Source: an uncultured Bordetella sp.
GTDB taxonomy: Bacteria; Pseudomonadota; Gammaproteobacteria; Burkholderiales; Burkholderiaceae_B
Assembly (NCBI GenBank): GCA_937881145.1
Contig: CALGFL010000216.1
Coordinates: 1 to 10,981 of the forward strand
Reading direction: 5' to 3'
Length of the DNA: 10,981 nt
Position 1 is the stretch's first letter. The number at the start of each line of letters is the position of its first letter. The notes under the pieces are model-generated. The model did not search any database, had not been told where the DNA came from, and saw only the letters and a program-made list of their open reading frames with translations. Positions 1-6,700 of this stretch are shown piece after piece. The translations under genes and the position numbers were made by a program.

Positions 1-1007
1 TCACCCAGCTGCTGCATGGTCAGCGGGGGCGGTTGCAGCTGCTTGAAAGGCTTGAGCAGCGGATCGGGCGAGACACCGGCGTGCAGCGGGTATTCGAAGT
101 CGATCTTGCTCTTGGCCATCAGTTCTTGCGCGCGCTTGCTGACCAGATAGGCGACGAATTTCTGCGCCAGCGCAGGATCGTGGGCGGTCTTGAGCACCGC
201 CGCGCCCGATACGTTGACCAGAGCGCCCACGTCGCCGTTGGCGAAGTGATAAATGGCGCTGTGCGTACCCTTGTCGCCCATTTCGGCGTGCAGGCGGGCC
301 CAGTAGTAGTTGTTGATGACGCCCGTGGCCACCGCACCGCTGTTGACCGCCGCGACCGCGCCTTCATCGTCGTCATAGATCTTGGCATTGGCCTTCAAGC
401 CCTTGAGCCAGCTCAGGGTCTCGTCGCGCCCCTTGAGCGCGACGAGCGCGCTGACCAGCGGCAGGAAATCGCCGTCGGCCGGAGCGATGGCAACCTTGTC
501 CCTCCACTCGGGCTTGGCCAGGTCCATCAGCGAAGCCGGCAATTGCGAGGCCTGGACCATCGACGGGTTGTAGGCCAGCACGTTCTCGCGCGCCACGACG
601 CCGACCCACGCGTCTTCGGGCGAGCTGTAGCGGGCGGGCCCCTGCTTCATGGTGGAAGCGTCGCGCTTGGCGAGCAGCCCCTTTTCTTCGAGCAGCATCA
701 GCTCGGGCGAGTTCTCGGTGAAATAGACGTCGGCGGGCGAATGAGCGCCTTCGGCAAGCAATTGCGCGGCGACTTCGGGGCCTTCGCCGCTGTGCACTTG
801 CACCTTCGCGCCCGTCATTTTCTGGAAATCCGCCACCAGCAGCTTCACCAGTTGGCCGTGCTGGGCGCTGTACAGCGTAAGGGGCGCGGAAGAAGCCGCC
901 TGCGCCGTACCCGCCAGCGCGAACGACGCGCCCGCGACCAGGGTGCCGAACATGGCGGCGCGCAGCGTGCGCGTCATCCAGCGGCCTGCCGTGAAATGCT
1001 GAGTCAT
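1..1007 (-). CDS. FbpA-type Fe(3+) ABC transporter substrate-binding protein (3' end outside window)
   Basis: Periplasmic protein that binds ferric iron and delivers it to an inner-membrane FbpBC-type ABC importer. The reading frame is open from ATG at 1007 to the window edge: 335 codons, and the family is about 330-345 residues, so only a few residues should be missing. A Sec signal peptide spans about residues 1-37 (charged start, hydrophobic core, cleavage near AQA). Compared from memory with Neisseria FbpA, the iron ligands are present: His50 in YSAQHG, Glu98 in VYFTEN, and the tyrosine pair Tyr234-Tyr235 in INNYYW. SPADV and SGAAVLK motifs also match. The start is supported by GGAG at 1017-1020, nine bases upstream. 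Permease and ATPase genes would lie to the left, off-window. A Fur-box match lies about 100 bp upstream. It is divergent from the porin operon. Family assignment is secure; the ferric substrate is inferred from the conserved ligands. Confidence 0.93.
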   Translation of the reverse strand, partial: MTQHFTAGRWMTRTLRAAMFGTLVAGASFALAGTAQAASSAPLTLYSAQHGQLVKLLVADFQKMTGAKVQVHSGEGPEVAAQLLAEGAHSPADVYFTENSPELMLLEEKGLLAKRDASTMKQGPARYSSPEDAWVGVVARENVLAYNPSMVQASQLPASLMDLAKPEWRDKVAIAPADGDFLPLVSALVALKGRDETLSWLKGLKANAKIYDDDEGAVAAVNSGAVATGVINNYYWARLHAEMGDKGTHSAIYHFANGDVGALVNVSGAAVLKTAHDPALAQKFVAYLVSKRAQELMAKSKIDFEYPLHAGVSPDPLLKPFKQLQPPPLTMQQLG

Positions 1008-1289
1008 GAATGAGATCTCCGAATGAGCAGATGAAAGCGAGCCATCGCCCGGGCGCACGAAAGTGCCGTTTCCATGGGCAGTGGCGGGTCGTCAAAAAAA
1101 TCAATTGGAAATGATATTGATTCTTAAACTCCATACAGGCTAACCGCAAATCCCTTACACCAGGATTAATGAGCTCCGGATGAGACAACTCGACAGTTTG
1201 TTAGCGGAACGTCAGCAAATTTGTTTAATCTTTAATGGAAATAGAAAACATTCTTATTTGCCTTTCCTACACCCTCAAGGAATTTCATC
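1008..1289. promoter_or_regulatory. Divergent intergenic region with AT-rich promoter segment for the porin operon
   Basis: This 282-bp gap separates the minus-strand iron-binding protein gene from the plus-strand porin operon. The stretch 1216-1260 is strikingly AT-rich for this genome and probably carries the porin promoter. TTTAAT at 1224-1229 is a 5/6 match to a -10 box, but its best-spaced -35 (TTAGCG, 1201-1206) is poor. Roughly mirrored A/T-rich arms around 1242-1259 could bind a regulator but do not align well with the Fur consensus. No small gene with a convincing start and ribosome site was found in the gap. Confidence 0.4.
1107..1125. promoter_or_regulatory. Putative Fur box in the divergent intergenic region
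   Basis: The 19 bases from 1107 to 1125 match the classical Fur consensus (GATAATGATAATCATTATC) at 13 of 19 positions by hand alignment, with an unbroken central AATGATA match. On the minus strand it contains TATCAT (1116-1111), a 5/6 match to a -10 box. Fur binding here could therefore block transcription of the iron-binding protein gene, whose ATG is about 100 bp away. No convincing -35 is seen. The site is about 165 bp from the porin start, so control in that direction is less certain. Confidence 0.6.
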
Positions 1290-2696
1290 TTGCGTAAACG
1301 TATCATCGGTAGCGCCGGGACCGCCTGGGCCATCATGATGGCCGCCGCCACGCCGACTTGGGCTGCGACAGCATCGGAAGAGCCCGACTTGAGTATCCAG
1401 GCCCAGCCCATAGACCAGTGGACCGGCGTGTGGACACGCTCCCAATTGCTCGGAGACATGGATGGATTGCGCACGTGGATGGGCAATCACGGCCTGTCCT
1501 TGAGTCTGACCGAGACCAGCGAATACCTCTCCAACACGACCGGAGGCTTGAAAACCGGCGGCGCATACGATGGCCTGAGCACGGCGACCCTGCAGTTGGA
1601 TACCGGCAAGGCCTTCGGCTGGCAAGGCGGCACGTTCAACGCCAGCTTCATGAATCTGCACGGCAGCGACCTGAGCCAATACAACCTGGGCACGTACAAC
1701 ACCGCGAGCGGCATCGAGCAGCCCCAGAACTGGACGCGCCTGTGGGAGCTTTGGTACGACCAGAAATTCCCGGGCAATGGCACCGACATCAAGATCGGCC
1801 AGCAAAGCCTGGACCAGGAATTCATGGTCAGCCAGAATGCCGGACTCTTCGTCAACACAATGATGGGCTGGCCTGGCGTGCCCTCGTACGACATGCCCTA
1901 TGGCGGGCCGGCCTATCCGCTCTCGGCCCTGGGCGTGCGCCTGCGCACCCAGATCACCCCCTCGCTCACCGCGATGGTGGGGGTGTTCGACGGCAGCCCC
2001 CTGGGCAACGATCCGAGCAACCTGCGCGGCACGAACTTCAACCTCCAGAACAGCGCGCTGTTCATCGGCGAGCTGCAATATTCGGTCAACGGCGGTGCCG
2101 CCAGCGAAAACTCGATGGTGCGTCCTGGCGAGCAGGGCCTGCCCGGCGTCTACAAGATCGGGCTCTGGTACAACACGGGCTCGTTCGCCGACCAGCGCTA
2201 CGACAACACCGGCCTGTCGCTGGCCGATCCCAACTCGAGCGGCGTCGCGCAGCAACACCGCGGCAACTACAGCATCTACGCCGTGGCCGACCAGACGATC
2301 TGGCAGCCCGATCCCGAGGATGCCCGCGCCCTGAACGCTTTCGCCCGCATCATGGGCTCGCCGGGCGACCGCAATCTGGTCAGCTGGTCCGCCAATACCG
2401 GGCTGGTGCTGAAAAAACCTTTCCCCGGCCGCGACAACGACAGCCTGGGCATTGGCCTGAGCTACATCCGCATCGGCAGCCATGCCGTGGGCTACGACCA
2501 GGACAGCGGCAACGCCGTGCGCAGCAGCGAAACCGCGCTGGAACTGACCTATCAGTACCAGGTCACGCCGTGGTGGCTGATACAGCCCGACTTTCAATAC
2601 ACGCTTCATCCTGGCGCGGGCCAGAACCCGAACAATCCGCTGCAATCCCTGCGCAACACCTTCGTAGTCGGCGTGCGCACCACCATCACGTTCTAA
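1290..2696 (+). CDS. OprB-family outer-membrane porin (TTG start)
   Basis: Outer-membrane beta-barrel channel of the carbohydrate-selective porin OprB family, 468 residues. The start is TTG at 1290. AAGGAA (1277-1282) sits seven bases upstream, and this start gives a proper Sec signal peptide (MRKR, hydrophobic stretch, cleavage near TWA at residue 25). The in-frame ATG at 1335 would remove the positively charged region and most of the hydrophobic core. OprB-like features are LLGDMDGLRTWM near the mature N-terminus, LSLTETSEYL, the aromatic segment WTRLWELWYDQKF, and alternating strands throughout. The last residue is Phe (TITF), as expected for Bam-dependent barrel insertion. It is first in an operon with a beta-propeller gene (15 bp gap) and a DyP peroxidase gene. 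The substrate is not shown by sequence; the neighbours suggest an iron-related solute rather than sugar, but that is inference. Confidence 0.88.
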   Translation: MRKRIIGSAGTAWAIMMAAATPTWAATASEEPDLSIQAQPIDQWTGVWTRSQLLGDMDGLRTWMGNHGLSLSLTETSEYLSNTTGGLKTGGAYDGLSTATLQLDTGKAFGWQGGTFNASFMNLHGSDLSQYNLGTYNTASGIEQPQNWTRLWELWYDQKFPGNGTDIKIGQQSLDQEFMVSQNAGLFVNTMMGWPGVPSYDMPYGGPAYPLSALGVRLRTQITPSLTAMVGVFDGSPLGNDPSNLRGTNFNLQNSALFIGELQYSVNGGAASENSMVRPGEQGLPGVYKIGLWYNTGSFADQRYDNTGLSLADPNSSGVAQQHRGNYSIYAVADQTIWQPDPEDARALNAFARIMGSPGDRNLVSWSANTGLVLKKPFPGRDNDSLGIGLSYIRIGSHAVGYDQDSGNAVRSSETALELTYQYQVTPWWLIQPDFQYTLHPGAGQNPNNPLQSLRNTFVVGVRTTITF

Positions 2697-2711
2697 GCCG
2701 AGCCATTCTTC

Positions 2712-3869
2712 ATGAAGAACTTTTTCTCTTTCGCCATCGCCCACTGCGAATACGGCGGCAAGCAGGCCGCGACCGCCCTGCTCCTCGGCCTGGCAGCCGC
2801 GGCGGGTACGGCCCACGCCGCACCGCAAGGGTTCCTGGAAACCCTGCACCACAACACCACACTGATCAACACGGTTCCCGACAACGGCGACCAGAATCCC
2901 TACGCGATCTTTGTGGCGCCGGTCTCGGCGGGCACCGTCAAGAAGGACGACGTGCTGGTGGACAACTTCAACAACTCGTCCAACCTGCAGGGCACGGGCA
3001 GCACCATCGTCGACTACCACCCCGACACCAAGCAGATGACGCTGTTCGCCGCCATCCCGCGCGCACTCAAGGGCTGCCCCGGCGGCATCGGCCTGTCCAC
3101 GGCCATGGTGATGCTCAAGTCCGGCTGGGTGATCGTCGGCAGCACGCCCAGCAATGACGGCACCACGGACACCAAGGGCGTGGGCTGCCTGGTCGTGCTC
3201 GACTCCAGCGGCAAGGTGAACTCGGTCATCAGCAATCCGAACATCAACGCCCCCTGGGGCAATATGGCCGTGGTCGACAACGGCACGAGCGCGACGCTCT
3301 TCATCAGCAACGCGGGCTTCGGCGTCGGTTCGGCCAAGGGCGAGCCGCCCGTCGTCAAGCAAGCCACCGTGCTGCGCCTGGACCTGGACATCCCGGCCGG
3401 CCAGCCTCCCGTCGTCAAGCAGCAGACCGTCGTCGGCAGCGGCTTCGGCGCGCAGGCGGATAAAGGCGTGTTCCTGATCGGCCCGACCGGCCTGGCGCTC
3501 TCGCCCGACCGCAAGAAGCTCTATATCTCGGATGCGATCAGCGACAGCGTCGACGTCATCGACGATCCGCTCACCCGCACCGACAGCGCGGGCGTGGGTC
3601 GCACGCTCACCAAAGACGGATTGCTGCACCGGCCCCTGGCCATGGCCATGCCGCCCAACGGGCACCTGCTCGTCACCAACGCGCTGAACGGCCAGGTGGT
3701 CGAGATCGACCCCGAGACCGGCAAGCAGCTCTATGCCCGCTGGATCGACGTCGACAAAGCCCAGACCCCTCCGGGCAGCGGCGACTTGTTCGGCATAGCC
3801 ATGACGCCCGAAGGCGACGGCTTCTATTACGTCCAAGACGATGTGAACACGCTGGTACTGGCCAAATGA
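2712..3869 (+). CDS. Exported beta-propeller (NHL/YVTN-like repeat) protein
   Basis: Protein of 385 residues, probably periplasmic, with no function I can name. The N-terminus resembles a Sec signal peptide, but a polar stretch (AHCEYGGKQ, residues 10-18) precedes the main hydrophobic core; cleavage is likely after AHA at about residue 36. At least four propeller-like blade motifs are visible: near residue 184 (NMAVVDNG, then LFISNAG), 257 (GPTGLALSPD, then LYISDA), 308 (PLAMAMPPNG, then LLVTNA) and 359 (LFGIAMTPEG, then FYYVQDD). The segment PPVVKQ occurs twice exactly 20 residues apart (212 and 232). There are two cysteines in the mature part, Cys122 and Cys159, but no CXXCH haem motif. The Shine-Dalgarno site is weak. 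The stop overlaps the peroxidase start by ATGA, suggesting coupled translation and perhaps physical partnership. Propellers often mediate binding, so a scaffold or ligand-binding role is possible. Confidence 0.82.
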   Translation: MKNFFSFAIAHCEYGGKQAATALLLGLAAAAGTAHAAPQGFLETLHHNTTLINTVPDNGDQNPYAIFVAPVSAGTVKKDDVLVDNFNNSSNLQGTGSTIVDYHPDTKQMTLFAAIPRALKGCPGGIGLSTAMVMLKSGWVIVGSTPSNDGTTDTKGVGCLVVLDSSGKVNSVISNPNINAPWGNMAVVDNGTSATLFISNAGFGVGSAKGEPPVVKQATVLRLDLDIPAGQPPVVKQQTVVGSGFGAQADKGVFLIGPTGLALSPDRKKLYISDAISDSVDVIDDPLTRTDSAGVGRTLTKDGLLHRPLAMAMPPNGHLLVTNALNGQVVEIDPETGKQLYARWIDVDKAQTPPGSGDLFGIAMTPEGDGFYYVQDDVNTLVLAK

Positions 3870-5155
3870 GCTCCGAACGCGACGGAAAACCCCAGCGCCC
3901 TGCCCGCCGCAGCTTCCTGAAAGCCGGCGGTGCGGCGGCGGTCTCGGCGGGCGCGCTGAGCGCCTCCGCCATCCAGGCGCGTGAAGCGGCCGCGGCCACG
4001 ACCGCGGCCCGAAACATCGAGCCTTTCTACGGCGAGCATCAAGGCGGCATCGTCACGCCGCAGCAAAGCCACGCTTATGTCGCGGCCCTGGACCTGACGA
4101 CCGACAAGCGCGAAGACGTCATCGCCCTGCTCAAGACCTGGACCGATATGGCGGCCCGCCTCACGCGCGGCGAACCGGCCGTTGACTTGAAAGAGCCCGA
4201 CGACAAACCCGCGGCGGACTCGGGCGAGGCGCTCGGCCTGGACGCCTCCAATCTCACCCTGACCTTCGGTTTCGGTCCCGGGATGTTCACGCAGAGCGAC
4301 GGCAAGGACCGCTATGGCCTGGCCAAGCACCGCCCGCCCCAGCTCGTCGACCTGCCGCGCTTTAACGGCGATCAGCTGCTGCCCGCGAAGACAGGCGGCG
4401 ATCTGTTCATCCAGGGTTGCGCCAACGATGCCCAGGTCGTCTTCCACGCCGTGCGCCAATTGGCCCGTGCCGCCTACGGCCGTGCGCAGATGCGCTGGGG
4501 ACAGGCGGGCTTTCTGTCCGCGCCCAAAGGCCAAACGCCGCGCAACCTCATGGGGTTCAAGGACGGCACCAGCAATCCTCCGATGCAGGATGCCGCCCAG
4601 ATGAAAAAATTCGTCTGGGCCAATGAGGAAAGCCCGGTGTGGATGCATGGCGGCACCTATACGGTCGTGCGCCGCATCCGCATCACGCTGGAACATTGGG
4701 ACCAGATGGAGCGCGGCTTCCAGGAATCGGTCATCGGCCGCCACAAATACAGCGGCGCGCCGCTGGGCGGCAAACACGAGACGGACCCGATCGATCTGGA
4801 TGCCGCAGACAAGGACGGCAATTCGATCATCCCCGACAATTCCCATGTCAGGCTGTCGAACCAGGCCCTGAACAATGGCGCGCAGATCCTGCGCCGCGCC
4901 TATTCCTACAACGAAGGCACCGACTTCTATATCGAGCGCTGGCCGCCCTGGCGCCAGGAAACGGAATACGACGCCGGGCTGATCTTCATCGCGCACCAGA
5001 GCGATCCGCGCACAGGCTTCATTCCGATCAACGACAGGCTGTCCAAGTTCGACATGATGAATCAGTTCACGACGCACGTCGGCAGCGCCATCTTCGCTTG
5101 TCCGCCTGGAGCCAAGCCCGGGTCGTACATCGGAGCGCAACTGTTCGAAGCGTGA
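3866..5155 (+). CDS. Tat-exported DyP-type haem peroxidase, EfeB-like
   Basis: Haem peroxidase of the dye-decolourising family, EfeB/YcdB branch; 429 residues against 423 in E. coli EfeB. A twin-arginine signal is clear: RRSFLK at residues 14-19, then an Ala/Gly-rich hydrophobic stretch ending near residue 46. It should therefore be exported folded with haem to the periplasm. The mature start FYGEHQGGIVTPQQ is typical of EfeB. The DyP GXXDG motif is GFKDG (230-234) with catalytic Asp233. The probable proximal haem ligand is His327 in SHVRLSNQ, followed by the conserved ILRRAYSY segment with the distal arginine. The C-terminus (HVGSAIFACPPG, YIGAQLFEA) also matches EfeB. EfeB acts in acid-induced ferrous iron uptake with EfeU and EfeO, and has been reported to release iron from haem; neither partner is in the window. 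It is the last gene of the porin operon, overlapping the propeller gene by 4 bp. Confidence 0.93.
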   Translation: MSSERDGKPQRPARRSFLKAGGAAAVSAGALSASAIQAREAAAATTAARNIEPFYGEHQGGIVTPQQSHAYVAALDLTTDKREDVIALLKTWTDMAARLTRGEPAVDLKEPDDKPAADSGEALGLDASNLTLTFGFGPGMFTQSDGKDRYGLAKHRPPQLVDLPRFNGDQLLPAKTGGDLFIQGCANDAQVVFHAVRQLARAAYGRAQMRWGQAGFLSAPKGQTPRNLMGFKDGTSNPPMQDAAQMKKFVWANEESPVWMHGGTYTVVRRIRITLEHWDQMERGFQESVIGRHKYSGAPLGGKHETDPIDLDAADKDGNSIIPDNSHVRLSNQALNNGAQILRRAYSYNEGTDFYIERWPPWRQETEYDAGLIFIAHQSDPRTGFIPINDRLSKFDMMNQFTTHVGSAIFACPPGAKPGSYIGAQLFEA

Positions 5156-5205
5156 ATGCGATTTGAAGCTTGAAACGCGACGCCGAGAGTTCGATCGGCG
5201 CACTC

Positions 5206-5246
5206 AAAAAAAACGGCGCATCCCCCAAGAGGATGCGCCGTTTTTT
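5206..5246. terminator. Bidirectional rho-independent terminator between convergent genes
   Basis: A perfect hairpin with a 16-bp stem (5208-5223 pairing with 5231-5246) and a 7-base loop (5224-5230). The core is ACGGCGCATCC paired with GGATGCGCCGT, flanked by A-runs on the left and T-runs on the right. It gives a U-tract on both strands. It lies about 50 bp after the peroxidase stop on the plus strand and 17 bp after the MFS transporter stop on the minus strand, so it should end both transcripts. Confidence 0.95.
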
Positions 5247-5262
5247 CTGGGGCGAACAGCGA

Positions 5263-6567
5263 TTACTTGTTCACCAGCTTGGCCGGTTGCGACAGGGCCA
5301 GCAGCGCGCCGACCACCAGGCTGGCGGCCAGCAGGTACATGCCCGAGGTGGTCGAGCCCGTGACGCTCTTGAGCCAACCCACCAAAGAGGGGCTGAAGAA
5401 GCCCGCCAGGTTGCCCACCGAGTTGATCAACGCGATGCCAGCGGCGGCGGCCGTGCCGCTCAGCATGGCCGTCGGCTGGCTCCACAGCAGCGGCAGCACC
5501 GTGATGATGCCGATGTTCGCGATGGTCAGCGCGGTCATCGCAAGCACCACGCCGCTTGCCGAGGTCGACCAGATCAGACCCAGGGCCCCGATCACGGCCG
5601 GAATGGCCAGGTGCCAGCGGCGTTCGCGCATGCGGTCCGAGCTGCGCGAGATCAGGACCATGCCGATGATCGCGAAAAGGTTCGGGATCGCGGTCAGAAA
5701 GCCGATCTCGAGCGTGCTGTTCACGCCGATGCCCTTGATGATGCTCGGCATCCAGAAACCCACGCCGTACAGGCCCATGACAAAGGCGAAATAGGTGAAG
5801 GCCATGATCCACACGCGCGGCATGCTCATGGCGACCAGCACCGACGGCTCTTCCTTGGACTGGTTTTCGGTGGCGATGTTGCGCGCCAGCATGGCCTTTT
5901 CGCTATCGGTCAGCCACTTGGCCTTCTCGATGCGGTCGTCCAGGTAGAACAGCACAACGATGCCGATGATGATCGCGGGGATGCCTTCCAGCAGGTATAG
6001 CCACTGCCAGCCGGCCAGGCCATGGGCGCCGCCGCCGAACGAGGACATGATCCAGCCCGAGATGGGGCCGCCGATCAGGCCCGACAGCGGAACGGCCAGC
6101 ATGAAGAGCGTCGTCATGCGGCCGCGGCGGGCATTGGGATACCAATAGGTCAGGTAGAGCACGATGCCCGGGAAGAAGCCGGCCTCGGCCGCGCCCAGCA
6201 GGAAGCGCAGCACGTAGAAGGTGGTCGCCGAGTTGGTGAACATCATGGCCGAGGAAATGATGCCCCAGGTGATCATGATGCGGGCGATCCAGACCTTGGC
6301 GCCCACGCGGTGCAGGATCAGGTTGCTGGGAATCTCGAAGAGGAAGTAGCCGAGGAAGAAGATCCCCGCGCCCAGGCCGTAGACGGCATCGCTCAGATTC
6401 AGGTCCTTGAGCATCTGCAGCTTGGCGAAGCCCACGTTGACCCGGTCCAGATAGGACACCAGGTAGCACAGCACCAGGAAAGGAATGAGACGCCAGCCTA
6501 CCTTGGCGTAGATGCGGTCTTCCTCGGTACTCGATGAACTCGATATACCCTGCATGGATTGATCCAT
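5263..6567 (-). CDS. MFS transporter, anion:cation symporter (ACS) type
   Basis: Inner-membrane secondary transporter of 434 residues with about 12 hydrophobic segments split by a central polar loop (FYLDDRIEKAKWLTDSEKAML). The first segment (KVGWRLIPFLVLCYLVSYLDRVNVGFA) and the loop after helix 2 (LHRVGAKVWIARIMITWG) are typical of the ACS family, which imports organic anions such as tartrate, phthalate or sugar acids, usually with protons. I chose ATG at 6567 because GGAG lies six bases upstream. An in-frame ATG at 6579 would add METQ but has a poorly spaced site, and longer extensions have no support. It is a single gene, convergent with the peroxidase operon and divergent from prfB. With no catabolic neighbour, the substrate cannot be named. 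Confidence 0.9.
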   Translation of the reverse strand: MDQSMQGISSSSSTEEDRIYAKVGWRLIPFLVLCYLVSYLDRVNVGFAKLQMLKDLNLSDAVYGLGAGIFFLGYFLFEIPSNLILHRVGAKVWIARIMITWGIISSAMMFTNSATTFYVLRFLLGAAEAGFFPGIVLYLTYWYPNARRGRMTTLFMLAVPLSGLIGGPISGWIMSSFGGGAHGLAGWQWLYLLEGIPAIIIGIVVLFYLDDRIEKAKWLTDSEKAMLARNIATENQSKEEPSVLVAMSMPRVWIMAFTYFAFVMGLYGVGFWMPSIIKGIGVNSTLEIGFLTAIPNLFAIIGMVLISRSSDRMRERRWHLAIPAVIGALGLIWSTSASGVVLAMTALTIANIGIITVLPLLWSQPTAMLSGTAAAAGIALINSVGNLAGFFSPSLVGWLKSVTGSTTSGMYLLAASLVVGALLALSQPAKLVNK

Positions 6568-6617
6568 TTGTGTCTCCATAATCGTGTAAATGCCTCGCGG
6601 CCCGACAGGCCTGCGAG

Positions 6618-6636
6618 CCGAAGCCCGGAACTTCGG
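6618..6636. repeat. Small hairpin in the MFS upstream region
   Basis: CCGAAG (6618-6623) and CTTCGG (6631-6636) form a perfect 6-bp stem with a 7-base loop. It lies about 50 bp upstream of the transporter start, within its likely 5' untranslated region. There is no U-run after it in either direction, so it is not a standard terminator. It may be chance in GC-rich DNA. Confidence 0.25.
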
Positions 6637-6642
6637 TAGCCA

Positions 6643-6660
6643 TTTAGCTAACGCGCTAAA
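6643..6660. promoter_or_regulatory. Inverted repeat, possible operator between the MFS gene and prfB
   Basis: TTTAGC (6643-6648) and GCTAAA (6655-6660) form perfect 6-bp arms around a 6-base spacer. The repeat overlaps TAAAAT (6657-6662), a 5/6 match to a plus-strand -10 box for prfB about 40 bp before its start, and lies beside TATTTT on the minus strand, a 4/6 match for the transporter. No good -35 was seen for either. A dimeric regulator such as a MarR- or GntR-type protein could bind here, but no regulator gene is adjacent. Confidence 0.3.
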
Positions 6661-6700
6661 ATAGCAGGTTTCGCATCGTAAAAAAGACCAGGAAAACCCC

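Noticed and set aside
33..1013. Plus-strand open frame opposite the iron-binding protein gene
   Set aside because: The minus-strand frame encodes a full FbpA-type protein with signal peptide and iron ligands; this one is its shadow.
1236..1260. Second Fur box close to the porin start
   Set aside because: The AT-rich, loosely mirrored stretch does not align with the 19-bp consensus in any register I tried; kept only as a possible promoter segment.
1275..3836. Minus-strand open frame of 853 codons opposite the porin and propeller genes
   Set aside because: The opposite strand carries two proteins with signal peptides and family motifs. The antisense translation is low-complexity (rich in Ala, Gly, Val, Arg, Asp and His), as expected of a mirror frame in GC-rich coding DNA.
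2712..3869. Propeller protein as a c-type cytochrome or quinoprotein dehydrogenase
   Set aside because: There is no CXXCH haem motif, and I see none of the tryptophan-docking repeats typical of PQQ dehydrogenases.
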